Source of the DNA: Microbacterium schleiferi
GTDB lineage: Bacteria > Actinomycetota > Actinomycetes > Actinomycetales > Microbacteriaceae
Assembly (NCBI RefSeq): GCF_020781975.1
Contig: NZ_JAJGNI010000004.1
Span: 124,001-188,000 of the forward strand
Direction of reading: 5' to 3'
Length of the DNA: 64,000 nt
Shown one piece after another: positions 16,178 to 24,513 of the stretch. How positions within the stretch are numbered: position 1 is the first letter of the stretch; each line of letters starts with the position of its first letter. The notes under the pieces were generated by a model, which did no database searches, was not told the origin of the DNA, and worked only from the letters and a program-made list of their open reading frames with translations. A program made the position numbers and the translations under genes.

Positions 16178-17214
16178 ATGAAGCTCCTGCTGGCCTCGCC
16201 GCCCATCCATGGCCACATTCTCTCGATCCTCGGGGTTGCTGAGGGTCTCGCTTCTCGCGGCCACGACATCTGCGTCCTCGCCGGCCAGAAGTACCGCGGC
16301 CGCGTGGAGGCGGCTGGAGCTCGGTTCTTGCCGCTTCCGGCCGCCGTCGACTTCGACGACGCGGACCTCGACGCTTTCCTGCCCGGACGGGCCGACAAGC
16401 GCGGTATCGCAGCACTCCGTCACGACCTCATCGGGATATTCATGAGCGTGGTGCCAGCGCAGTACCGCGCACTGAACCAGGCGCTGGCAGAGTGCGGAGT
16501 GACACAGGGTGCCTGGTTCTTCGACGCGGCGCTCTCATACGATGGGGTCTTCCAACTGACCCTTCCCGCTCTGGAGTATCCGCGCCGCGAACTCACCGAT
16601 CGCATCGAGTTTCTCGGACCGCTTCCAGCGTCCAGCAGCGGCACCGAGCTGCCGGACTGGTGGGATCAGGTGGGTGAGCGTCCGATCGTGCACGTCACCC
16701 AGGGAACGATCGACAACCTCGACTTCGAGCGCCTTATGGCCCCGACTATTCGTGCGCTCGCGGACGAACCCGTCACCGTCGTCGCCTCGACCGGAGGTCG
16801 GGACGTCGAGAGCCTCACCGATCTCTTCCCAGAGGGCGACTGCCCGCCAACGTGAGGGTCGCACGCTACCTTCCCTACGGTGCGCTGTTGTCGCGGACTT
16901 CTGTCATGGTCACCAACGGAGGCTTCGGAGGCGTTCAATTGGCCGCCCGTCACGGCGTCCCGCTCGTCGTCGCGGGGGCGACCGAAGATAAGCCCGAGGT
17001 TGCGGCGCGCGTCGCGTGGGCCGGCATGGGAGTGGACCTGCGAACGGGAACCCCTTCGCCGGAGCGGATCGCGCAGGCTGTAGGGACAGTGCTTGCTGAT
17101 CTGCGCTTCGCACACCAGAGTGCGGCCATCGGCAGTGTTCTGGGTGCGGATCACGATCCCATCTCCCGCATTCTCGCCGTCATCCACGAGGATGCGCTGA
17201 CCGAGGTTCGCTGA
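16178..17214 (+). pseudogene. glycosyltransferase (UGT/MGT family) with internal deletion and frameshift
   Basis: The first part (16178-16855, 225 residues) begins with the GT1 N-terminal pattern LLLASPPIHGHILSILGVA, but about 80-100 residues of the N-domain core appear to be missing after VPAQYRALNQALA. The text jumps straight to the end of the acceptor domain (QLTLPALEYPR...IEFLGPLP). The frame then breaks near 16830-16842. The donor-binding domain continues one frame over (…LPANVRVARYLPY..., 16852-17214) with VMVTNGGFGGVQLAARHGVPLVV and the EDKPEVAARVAW motif intact. The break fits a 1-base deletion or 2-base insertion. An intact member would glycosylate a small hydrophobic aglycone such as a macrolide or polyketide. 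Confidence 0.8.
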
Positions 17215-17234
17215 ATCTCGCGCGCCGGGGCTGA

Positions 17235-17268
17235 GGTGCGGCATCCACCGAATGGGGGATGCCGCACC
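17235..17268. terminator. hairpin between the glycosyltransferase remnant and the ABC exporter genes
   Basis: A perfect 12-bp inverted repeat (GGTGCGGCATCC, 17235-17246; complement 17257-17268) with a 10-base loop. There is no long U-run, so it is a terminator-like structure by position rather than proven. Confidence 0.55.
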
Positions 17269-17317
17269 AGCCCAACGGCCGCTGTCGCCTCCGGTCTCGC
17301 CGCGGCACGCTGGAAGC

Positions 17318-18223
17318 ATGGAAAACGATGCGGTGCGGGTGCGGAACCTGCGCAAGACCTACGGATCGCGAGCTGCCGTCGACGACGTGTCGTTCGACAT
17401 CGTTCGCGGTGAGACCTTTGCCCTGCTGGGCCCCAACGGCGCCGGCAAGTCCACCACCGTCGAAATCCTCGAAGGGTATCGCCGCCGCACAAGTGGCGAG
17501 GTGTCGGTGCTCGGAGATGACCCCGGACATGGGGGTCTGGCGTGGAAGGCACGTCTGGGCATCGTGCTGCAGACCACCGGCCAGGCCGGCGCCTTCACGG
17601 TGCGCGAGCAGCTGCGCCAGTTCGCCGGCTACTACCCGCGGCCGCGGGACGTGGAGGAGGTGATCGCGGCTGTAGGGCTGGAGGAGAAGGCGAACACGCG
17701 CATCGCCAAACTCTCCGGCGGCCAGCAACGCCGCGTCGATGTCGCCCTCGGCATCATCGGGAACCCCGAACTCCTCTTCCTCGATGAGCCGACCACCGGG
17801 TTCGACCCGCAGGCGCGTCGGGAGTTCTGGAGTCTCATCCGCAGGCTTCAGGGCGAAGGCACAACGATCCTGCTCACCACCCACTACCTCGATGAGGCTG
17901 CGCAGCTGGCCGATCGGGTTGCAGTAATCGATCGGGGCGTGCTCCAGGCGATCGGACCCATCGCCACGTTCGGGGGTGAAGACGCCCGGATGCCGCGCGT
18001 CACCTGGCGCGAAGGTGGGACGCTGCACACCGAGCGCACCCCAGAGCCCTGGGCCTTCGCCCGTTCCCTCGCCGAGCGCCTGGGCGGCGAACCCGAGGAG
18101 CTTGAGATCCGCCGCCCCACCCTCGAAGACATCTACCTCGGCATGGTCGACCCGGAGGGCGCAGCCGTGCCGGGCGAGACAGTTGCCGCGCCGTCCTCCT
18201 CGATTCCGGAGACCCTGTCATGA
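17318..18223 (+). CDS. ABC-2 type exporter, ATP-binding subunit (DrrA/CcmA-like)
   Basis: A 301-residue ATPase with Walker A GPNGAGKST, a Q-loop (VLQTTGQ), the signature LSGGQQRR, Walker B LLFLDEP and the H-loop TTHYLDEA in order. A C-terminal extension of about 80 residues is usual for the DrrA family. It powers export of a drug, lipid or peptide together with the permease whose ATG overlaps its stop (ATGA). CACGCT lies six bases before the ATG, so the transcript may be leaderless. The upstream ATG at 17252 lies in the hairpin and was not used. The downstream two-component genes probably control this transporter. Confidence 0.9.
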   Translation: MENDAVRVRNLRKTYGSRAAVDDVSFDIVRGETFALLGPNGAGKSTTVEILEGYRRRTSGEVSVLGDDPGHGGLAWKARLGIVLQTTGQAGAFTVREQLRQFAGYYPRPRDVEEVIAAVGLEEKANTRIAKLSGGQQRRVDVALGIIGNPELLFLDEPTTGFDPQARREFWSLIRRLQGEGTTILLTTHYLDEAAQLADRVAVIDRGVLQAIGPIATFGGEDARMPRVTWREGGTLHTERTPEPWAFARSLAERLGGEPEELEIRRPTLEDIYLGMVDPEGAAVPGETVAAPSSSIPETLS

Positions 18224-19068
18224 CCGCTATCGCAGTTCCCCCATCCCGCCTCAGCCCGACGCACGCGCTGCGCCACGGCATCCGTCGTACCGGGTTCGAG
18301 ATCCGCGGCTATACGCGCTCGCCCGAGACGATCTTCTTCACATTCCTCTTCCCGATCCTCATGCTCGCCCTGTTCAGCACCGTCTTCGGCGGTGACGGCG
18401 AGCAGAGTTACGGGCAAGGGCTGCCGGCCCTCTCGGCGGCTCAGATGTACCTTCCCGGCATGCTCGCCGCGGGGGTCCTGCTGTCGGGCTTGCAGAACCT
18501 GGCGATCGACATCGCGCTCGAGCGGCATGACGGCACCCTCAAGCGGCTCGGTGGCACACCGCTGTCGCCCGTGAGCTACTTCATCGGCAAGATCGGTCAG
18601 GTGCTGGTCACCGGCACCGTGCAGGCAGCGGTGCTGCTCGCGTTCGCGGGGCTCGTGCTGGGCGTGCCGCTTCCCTCCGATGCCGAGTCGTGGCTCACCT
18701 TCGCGTGGGTGTTCGTCCTGGGCTTGGCGACATCCGCGTTCCTCGGAATCGCCATCTCGGCCATCCCTCGCAGCGCCCGCAGTGCGTCGGCGGTCGTGAT
18801 CCCGGTGGCGCTCGTGCTGCAGTTCATCTCGGGCGTCTACCTGTTCTTCTGGCTGCTACCGGAGTGGCTGCAGAACGTTGCGAACCTCTTCCCCCTGGCG
18901 TGGATGGCGAAGGGCATGCGTGCGGTCTTCCTGCCGCCGGAATACGCGACTCTCGAGCAGAGCGGCGCCTGGGATCTCGGCGGCGTTGCGATCGCTCTGC
19001 TCATCTGGCTCGTCGTGGGCCTCGTCATCAGCCGGCTCACCTTCCGGTGGATCCGACGCGACGCGTAG
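18220..19068 (+). CDS. ABC-2 type exporter, permease subunit
   Basis: A 282-residue membrane protein of the ABC2_membrane family with six hydrophobic segments: one after about residue 45, then clustered between 90 and 275. The amphipathic segment LERHDGTLKRLGGTPLSP matches the EAA-like conserved loop that contacts the ATPase. It forms the channel of the exporter encoded with the preceding gene, which it overlaps by 4 bases. The 36-base gap to the kinase gene contains a GGAGAGGGGG ribosome-binding site for the latter, which fits one four-gene operon. Confidence 0.88.
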   Translation: MTAIAVPPSRLSPTHALRHGIRRTGFEIRGYTRSPETIFFTFLFPILMLALFSTVFGGDGEQSYGQGLPALSAAQMYLPGMLAAGVLLSGLQNLAIDIALERHDGTLKRLGGTPLSPVSYFIGKIGQVLVTGTVQAAVLLAFAGLVLGVPLPSDAESWLTFAWVFVLGLATSAFLGIAISAIPRSARSASAVVIPVALVLQFISGVYLFFWLLPEWLQNVANLFPLAWMAKGMRAVFLPPEYATLEQSGAWDLGGVAIALLIWLVVGLVISRLTFRWIRRDA

Positions 19069-19104
19069 CCTGGGGCGGTCACGCGTGACGCAGGAGAGGG
19101 GGCG

Positions 19105-20271
19105 ATGATGAGCGAATCGCGATGGTGGGATGCTGTGGTCCCGATCGTGGCGGCAGCCATCGTCGCCCCCGTCCTGATCCTGTCGGACCTCGATGTCCTG
19201 GGCCGGGCGCTGGTGGCGGCCTCCGCGGCGCTTCTGATCGTCGCGTACTTCGGATTCGGGCGGCGGCTACGCCAGGGTGGCAGCACGCCGCTTGCTGTTG
19301 TGTTCGTCATCCTGTTGGCCATCTCGATCGGAGTGGGCGTCGCCGCTGCCCCGTTCATCGCGATGCTGCAGACCTTGGCCTATCCGCTCGTCTGGGTCTC
19401 GGTCGACACCCGACGAGGAGGCGTGCTCGGATCCGTCGCGATTGGTTTCGGTGTCTTCATCGGATTAGTGGCTCACGGCGGCTTCACGATCGAGTCGCTC
19501 TGGGAAGGCATCCTCTCGGGGGGCCTTGCCGTCGTGTTTGCAACCGCCCTAGGCCTGTGGATCTCGAGCATCGCCGAGTATGGCGAGGAGCGGGCGCGTC
19601 TGGTGACCGAGCTGACCGAAGCGCAGTCGCAGGTCGAGGCGCTTAGCCGCGATCGGGGCGCGGCAGAGGAGCGGGAGCGCATCGCTCGCGACATCCACGA
19701 CACTCTGGCCCAGACTCTTGCGGGCCTGGTGCTGTTGAGCGAGCGGGCGGGCAGGCAGGCGCGGGACGGGCGAACCGATGCCGCTGCCGAGGCGATCGCG
19801 ACGATCGAGCAGACCGCGCGCGAGGCGCTCGCCGAGTCTCGCGCGCTCGTGGCGCGGATGGCAGCGGTCCCCGCCGATGATGCTCTCGCGGCAGCGATCG
19901 AACGTCTCGCCGCGCGCTTCCGTGCGGAGGTCGGTCTCGCGATCGACGTCGAGGTCGCGGCCGGTGTGGATCTCGATCGCGAACAGCAGGTCGTGCTGCT
20001 GCGCTGCCTGCAGGAGGCACTCGCTAACGTGCGCAAGCACGCGCGGGCGACATTAGTGGTCGTGACCGTCGCGCCCCACGGCGAGGGGATTGGGATGACC
20101 GTCCGCGACGACGGAGTCGGATTCGACCCCTCAGCTGCCCGCACCGGATTCGGACTCGACGGCATCAGCGACCGTGCAACACTCGCCGGAGGATCCGTTG
20201 AGGTCGACTCGGTCCCCGGCCGCGGCTCGGTCCTCACGATTCTGCTGCCGCGTGCAGGAGTTGCCGCATGA
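19105..20271 (+). CDS. sensor histidine kinase of the NarL/DesK class
   Basis: A 388-residue membrane sensor. Five or six hydrophobic segments fill about residues 10-160 and there is no large extracytoplasmic domain, so it probably senses in or near the membrane. A coiled linker leads to the HisKA_3 domain with phospho-accepting H198 (RDIHDTLAQ), followed by an HATPase domain with the N box (EALANVRKHA) and G boxes (DDGVGF, GFGLDGI). ATG codons at 19105 and 19108 are both possible starts. The stop overlaps the response regulator start (ATGA). With the ABC exporter upstream, the unit resembles the drug- or envelope-stress-sensing modules of Gram-positive bacteria. Confidence 0.92.
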   Translation: MMSESRWWDAVVPIVAAAIVAPVLILSDLDVLGRALVAASAALLIVAYFGFGRRLRQGGSTPLAVVFVILLAISIGVGVAAAPFIAMLQTLAYPLVWVSVDTRRGGVLGSVAIGFGVFIGLVAHGGFTIESLWEGILSGGLAVVFATALGLWISSIAEYGEERARLVTELTEAQSQVEALSRDRGAAEERERIARDIHDTLAQTLAGLVLLSERAGRQARDGRTDAAAEAIATIEQTAREALAESRALVARMAAVPADDALAAAIERLAARFRAEVGLAIDVEVAAGVDLDREQQVVLLRCLQEALANVRKHARATLVVVTVAPHGEGIGMTVRDDGVGFDPSAARTGFGLDGISDRATLAGGSVEVDSVPGRGSVLTILLPRAGVAA

Positions 20272-20891
20272 TCCGGCTGCTGATCGCCGATGACCATCCC
20301 GTCGTCCGTGCCGGGCTTGCCGGTCTTTTCGCGGACGAGGAAGGCTTCGACGTCGTCGGGCAAGCGACCGACGGCGCGCAGGCAGTCGAGCTCGTGGCGC
20401 GCGAGAAGCCGGATGTCGTGCTCATGGACCTGCGGATGCCAGTGCTCGACGGCGTCGCTGCCACAGCGAGCATTGTCGCCATGGGCGACGATGCCCCGCG
20501 CGTGCTGATTCTCACGACCTACGAGAGCGACGACCAGATTCTCGCGGCGATCGAAGCTGGGGCGGCGGGCTATCTCCTCAAGGCCGCCCCGCAGGACGAG
20601 ATCATCGCCGGCATCCGGTCTGTCGCAGCCGGGCAGACGGCGCTCTCCCCGGCGGTTGCGGCCCGACTGGTGTTACGGATGCGTGAGCCCGCGGCATCCG
20701 TGACCCTGACTCCGCGCGAGATCGAGGTGCTGCGTCTGGTAGCCCGGGGCCGCAGCAACAAGCTCATCGGCCTCGACCTCGGCATCGGTGAGTCGACGGT
20801 GAAAACCCACCTGCTGAAGGTCTTCGACAAGCTTGAGGTCGCCGATCGCACCCACGCGGTGACGGTAGCCCTGGAGCGCGGCATCCTCTAG
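20268..20891 (+). CDS. response regulator, NarL/FixJ family
   Basis: A 207-residue DNA-binding response regulator. The receiver domain (about 1-120) has acidic pocket D8/D9 (IADDHP), phospho-acceptor D54 (VVLMDLRMP), conserved Thr (LTTYE) and Lys (LLKAAP). The LuxR/GerE helix-turn-helix fills about 140-200 (LTPREIEVLRLVARGRSNK...). It is the cognate partner of the kinase it overlaps, and it likely regulates the exporter operon. Confidence 0.93.
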   Translation: MIRLLIADDHPVVRAGLAGLFADEEGFDVVGQATDGAQAVELVAREKPDVVLMDLRMPVLDGVAATASIVAMGDDAPRVLILTTYESDDQILAAIEAGAAGYLLKAAPQDEIIAGIRSVAAGQTALSPAVAARLVLRMREPAASVTLTPREIEVLRLVARGRSNKLIGLDLGIGESTVKTHLLKVFDKLEVADRTHAVTVALERGIL

Positions 20892-20906
20892 CCCCCAGCC
20901 ACCGTC

Positions 20907-20990
20907 GCTGAACCCACAGAGTCCGGCGCGAGCCCACACGATTCGCGGGCTGAAAGGTGTGGGTTCAGCGCAGAAGGTGTGGGTTCGGCG
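20907..20990. repeat. intergenic repeat element, copy A (GGTGTGGGTTC family)
   Basis: This gap contains an inverted repeat GCTGAACCCACA (20907-20918) / TGTGGGTTCAGC (20958-20969) and a second, direct copy GAAGGTGTGGGTTCGGCG (20973-20990). The last 18 bases recur exactly at 47059-47076. A CGAGCCCACACGATTCGCGGGC block in between resembles the first half of the other copy. The remaining bases up to 21078 carry the promoter and leader of the acyl-CoA dehydrogenase, with TATGAT at about 21039. Confidence 0.7.
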
Positions 20991-21078
20991 GAGAGGGGGA
21001 GACGGATGCTGCACGCGCCGTGAGACGCAGTGTCATCTATGATGAGTCGCAGTCCCACCTCTTGAAAGCGAGTTCGTC

Positions 21079-22800
21079 ATGGCTGACACCTCCGCCTACG
21101 TTCCTCCCGTCGATGACTACGCGTTCCTGTTCGCCGAGGCGTTCGGCACCGACGTCGTGGCCCGGGCCACAGACGGTGCGCTCTCCGCAGAAGATGCCGT
21201 TGACGCACTTTCTGCGGCAGGGGAGCTCGCCGCAGAGGTCCTCGCACCGCTGAACGCCTCCGGCGACCGCGAGGGAGTGACGGTGGTCGACGGTCAGGCT
21301 AAGACGCCCACGGGGTTTCCGGAGGCCTATCGTGCCATCGTCGACGCAGGCTGGGTCACCGCTGAGGCTCCCGAATCAGCGGGCGGGGACGGGCTTCCCG
21401 CGCTCGTGCAGGCGGGCCTCGGTGAGATGTGGAACGCCGCCAATACCTCGTTCGCACTCTGCAGTGCCCTCAACACCGGTGCGATCCACGCCCTGGACGC
21501 TTATGCCTCCGACGATCTGCGCGAGCAATACCTCACGCGGCTCGTCAGCGGCGAGTGGACCGGCACGATGAACCTCACCGAGCCGCAGGCGGGCACCGAC
21601 CTCGGCGCGATCCGCACCATGGCGACCCCGAACGGCGACGGCACGTGGTCGATCAAGGGTCAGAAGATCTTCATCACGTGGGGCGACCACGATGTCGCCG
21701 AGAACATCGTCCACCTCGTCCTCGCCCGCACACCAGATGCCCCTGAGGGATCGAAGGGGATCTCGCTGTTCGTCGCCCCGAAGTTCCTGCCCGACGCGTC
21801 AGGCAACCCCGGGGAACGCAACGCGATCACGACCGTCTCGGTCGAGCACAAGCTCGGCATCCACGGGAGCCCGACCTGCGTGCTTGAGTACGAGGGAGCG
21901 ACCGGTTTCCTCGTGGGCGAGCTCCACGGGGGCCTTGCCGGCATGTTCGTCATGATGAACTCGGCGCGGGTCGGCATGGGCCTGCAAGCCACCGGCATCA
22001 GCGACCGCGCCTACCAGCGCGCGCGAGCGTATGCCGAAGAGCGCATGCAGGGTGCGGTGCTGGACCGACCCGACGGAACCCCGATCGCGGAGCACCCCGA
22101 TGTGCGGCGCCTGCTGCTGTCGATGGCGAGCGAAATCGCCGCGATGCGCGCCCTCGGTGTGTACGTCGGCGACCTGTTCGACCGGGCCACGGATGCTGAC
22201 GGCATCCGTCTTGCCGAACTGTTCGTCCCGATCTTCAAGGGATGGACCACCGAAGAGGCACTGCGGATCACGTCCGATGCGATCCAGGTGCACGGTGGCA
22301 TGGGCTTCATCGAGGAATCCGGGGCCCCGCAGCACTACCGCGACGCCCGCATCATGCCGATCTATGAGGGCACGACGGCCATCCAGTCCAACGACCTCAT
22401 CGGCCGCAAGGTCATTCGAGACGGCGGCACGACTGTCGCGCGAGTGCTCCAGGAGGTCGCCGAGGCTATCGCCGCGCTTGAGGCGTTCGACCACCCGGTA
22501 GCGGCGCGCACCGCGAGCCGGCTCGAAAGTGCCCGCGCGGCGGCCGAAGAGGCTACAGCCCGGCTGATCGCGTTCGGGACGACCCGCGACGCATATGCCG
22601 TCAGCGTCCCGTACCTCATGCTCCTCGGATTCCTCGCCGGTGGGCTCATGCACGCCCGGATGCTCGCGGCAACGCTCGCGCACGACACCCAGACGGATAC
22701 CGACGCGCGCCGCATCCGTGAAGCAGACGCCTACGGGGTCTATCACCTTTCACGCGTTGCGGGCCTGGCGGAGGTCGTGGCCGCGGGCGAAATCGCCTGA
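21079..22800 (+). CDS. acyl-CoA dehydrogenase (long, FadE5-like, C-terminal extension)
   Basis: A 573-residue flavoprotein that oxidises acyl-CoA to trans-2-enoyl-CoA. The MNLTEPQAGTDLGAIRT segment (FAD-binding, about 168-184) and the catalytic base E430 in MPIYEGTTAIQ are present, and IQVHGGMGFIEESG precedes it. The extra 130 residues at the C-terminus mark the long class (AidB/FadE5/VLCAD-like) found in actinobacteria. No ETF or other beta-oxidation gene lies nearby. It stands alone, convergent with aceA across a strong hairpin, near the glyoxylate genes that would use its acetyl-CoA. Confidence 0.92.
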   Translation: MADTSAYVPPVDDYAFLFAEAFGTDVVARATDGALSAEDAVDALSAAGELAAEVLAPLNASGDREGVTVVDGQAKTPTGFPEAYRAIVDAGWVTAEAPESAGGDGLPALVQAGLGEMWNAANTSFALCSALNTGAIHALDAYASDDLREQYLTRLVSGEWTGTMNLTEPQAGTDLGAIRTMATPNGDGTWSIKGQKIFITWGDHDVAENIVHLVLARTPDAPEGSKGISLFVAPKFLPDASGNPGERNAITTVSVEHKLGIHGSPTCVLEYEGATGFLVGELHGGLAGMFVMMNSARVGMGLQATGISDRAYQRARAYAEERMQGAVLDRPDGTPIAEHPDVRRLLLSMASEIAAMRALGVYVGDLFDRATDADGIRLAELFVPIFKGWTTEEALRITSDAIQVHGGMGFIEESGAPQHYRDARIMPIYEGTTAIQSNDLIGRKVIRDGGTTVARVLQEVAEAIAALEAFDHPVAARTASRLESARAAAEEATARLIAFGTTRDAYAVSVPYLMLLGFLAGGLMHARMLAATLAHDTQTDTDARRIREADAYGVYHLSRVAGLAEVVAAGEIA

Positions 22801-22836
22801 CCCGTCCTGCGCTGCGGGACGACGGGCCAGGGCACG

Positions 22837-22872
22837 ACGGATGCCCCGGACGATGTCGTCCGGGGCATCCGT
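22837..22872. terminator. bidirectional hairpin terminator between the acyl-CoA dehydrogenase gene and aceA
   Basis: A perfect 17-bp stem (ACGGATGCCCCGGACGA at 22837-22853, complement 22856-22872) is separated by only 2 bases, so the apical pairs must open to form the loop. It is centred between two convergent stops and no U-tract follows. Confidence 0.7.
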
Positions 22873-22885
22873 GTCTGGTCGATGA

Positions 22886-24481
22886 TCAGCTGAACTGGTT
22901 CATCGTGTTGTGCTGACCTCCGGCCTTGAGGGCAGCGTCACCGGCGAAGTACTCCTTGTGGTTGTCGCCGATGTCGCTTCCTGCCATGTTCTGGTGCTTG
23001 ACGGTAGCGATGCCCTCGCGGATCTCGCGGCGCTGCACACCCCGCACGTAGGCGAGCATCCCCTCGTCGCCGAAGTACCCCTTTGAGAGGTCATCGGTCG
23101 ACAGTGCCGCCGTATGGTAGGTCGGCAGCGTGATGAGGTGGTGGAAGATCCCTGCCCGGGCCGAGCCGTCGCGCTGGAAGGTGCGGATCTTCTCGTCGGC
23201 CAGCCGCGCGAGCTCCGTGTCGTCGTACTCGACGCTCATGAGATCGGCGCGATCGTATGCCGAGACATCCTTCCCCTCCGCGGCGAGGGCGTCGTAGGCC
23301 TGCTGACGGAAGTTCAGTGTCCAGTTGAACGAGGGGCTGTTGTTGTACACGAGCTTCGCGTTCGGGATCTCCTCGCGGATTGCATCCACCATCCCGGCGA
23401 TCTGCTCCACGTGCGGCTTCTCGGTCTCGATCCATAGCAGATCAGCGCCATTTCGCAGCGACGTGATGCAGTCGAGCACGCACCGTTCTTCGCCGGTCCC
23501 GGGACGGAACTGGTACAGGTTGCTCGCCAGCCGCTTGGGACGCAGCAGCTTGCCGTCGCGCTTGATGACGACATCGCCGTTGCCGAGGTCGGCATCCGAG
23601 ATCTCCTCGACGTCCAGAAACGAGTTGTACTTGTCGCCGAGGTCCCCGGGTTCGTGAGTGACAGCGAGCTTCTGCGTGAGACCCGCACCGAGCGAGTCAG
23701 TGCGGGCAACGATGATGCCGTTGTCGATCCCGAGTTCGAGGAACGCATAGCGCACCGCGGTGAGCTTCGCAATGAAGTCCTCGTGGGGAACGGTGACTTT
23801 GCCGTCCTGGTGACCGCACTGCTTCTCGTCCGAGACCTGGTTTTCGATCTGGATGGCGCAGGCGCCTGCCTCGATCATCTTCTTGGCCAGCAGGTAGGTG
23901 GCCTCGGGGTTACCGAAGCCCGCATCGATGTCGGCGATGATCGGCACCACGTGGGTCTCGTGGTTGTCGATCTGGGACTGAATGAACTCGGCCGCGGTCT
24001 CGTCGCCCGCTGCCCGTGCGGCATCCAGCTTCGTGAACAGGAGGTCCAGCTCGCGAGCATCGGCCTGGCGCAGGAACGTGTAGAGCTCCTCGATGAGCGC
24101 CGGTACCGCGGTCTTCTCATGCATGGACTGGTCAGGCAGCGGCCCGAACTCCGAGCGGAGCGCCGCGACCATCCACCCCGAGAGGTAGAGGTAGCGCTTG
24201 TTCGTACTCTTCAGGTGCTTTTTGATCGAGATCAGCTTCTGCTGGCCGATGAAGCCGTGCCAGACCCCGAGTGACTGCGTGTACAGCGAGGAGTCGGCGT
24301 CGTACTCGGCCATGTCGCGGCGCATGATGTCGGCGGTGTACTGCGCGATCTCGAGCCCGGTGCGGAACCGGTTCTGCGCCCGCATCCGTGCGACGGACTC
24401 GGGGTTGATGGCGTCCCAGGCGGGACCGTGCTGCTGCTTGAGGTCCCGGATGGCGGCGATGTCGTCCTGGTAGGTGGTCAT
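22886..24481 (-). CDS. aceA: isocitrate lyase
   Basis: A 531-residue enzyme that cleaves isocitrate to succinate and glyoxylate. The catalytic loop reads KQCGH (K220-H224, nucleophile C222), followed by QDGKVT. IIADIDAGFGNPEA carries the Mg2+ ligands, and SPSFNWTLNF is present. At 531 residues it belongs to the longer class; the approximately 430-residue E. coli-type enzymes have KKCGH. It lies 32 bases downstream of the malate synthase gene on the same strand with an intervening ribosome-binding site, so aceB-aceA form one operon that diverges from ramB. Confidence 0.97.
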   Translation of the reverse strand: MTTYQDDIAAIRDLKQQHGPAWDAINPESVARMRAQNRFRTGLEIAQYTADIMRRDMAEYDADSSLYTQSLGVWHGFIGQQKLISIKKHLKSTNKRYLYLSGWMVAALRSEFGPLPDQSMHEKTAVPALIEELYTFLRQADARELDLLFTKLDAARAAGDETAAEFIQSQIDNHETHVVPIIADIDAGFGNPEATYLLAKKMIEAGACAIQIENQVSDEKQCGHQDGKVTVPHEDFIAKLTAVRYAFLELGIDNGIIVARTDSLGAGLTQKLAVTHEPGDLGDKYNSFLDVEEISDADLGNGDVVIKRDGKLLRPKRLASNLYQFRPGTGEERCVLDCITSLRNGADLLWIETEKPHVEQIAGMVDAIREEIPNAKLVYNNSPSFNWTLNFRQQAYDALAAEGKDVSAYDRADLMSVEYDDTELARLADEKIRTFQRDGSARAGIFHHLITLPTYHTAALSTDDLSKGYFGDEGMLAYVRGVQRREIREGIATVKHQNMAGSDIGDNHKEYFAGDAALKAGGQHNTMNQFS

Positions 24482-24513
24482 GTCATGTCCTTCGTCGTGG
24501 GTCTCGGGCGCGA

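Noticed and set aside
15869-16423. A 184-residue LuxR protein including the part antisense to the glycosyltransferase
   Set aside because: The first 95 residues are the reverse strand of another gene and have no regulator similarity; only the last 89 do.
16852-17214. A separate small glycosyltransferase gene
   Set aside because: The residues continue the donor domain of the preceding frame without a gap, so this is the second half of one frameshifted gene.
17252-17317. An upstream ATG that would lengthen the ABC ATPase by 22 residues
   Set aside because: It lies in the loop of a perfect hairpin and adds non-family residues; the ATG at 17318 matches the family start.
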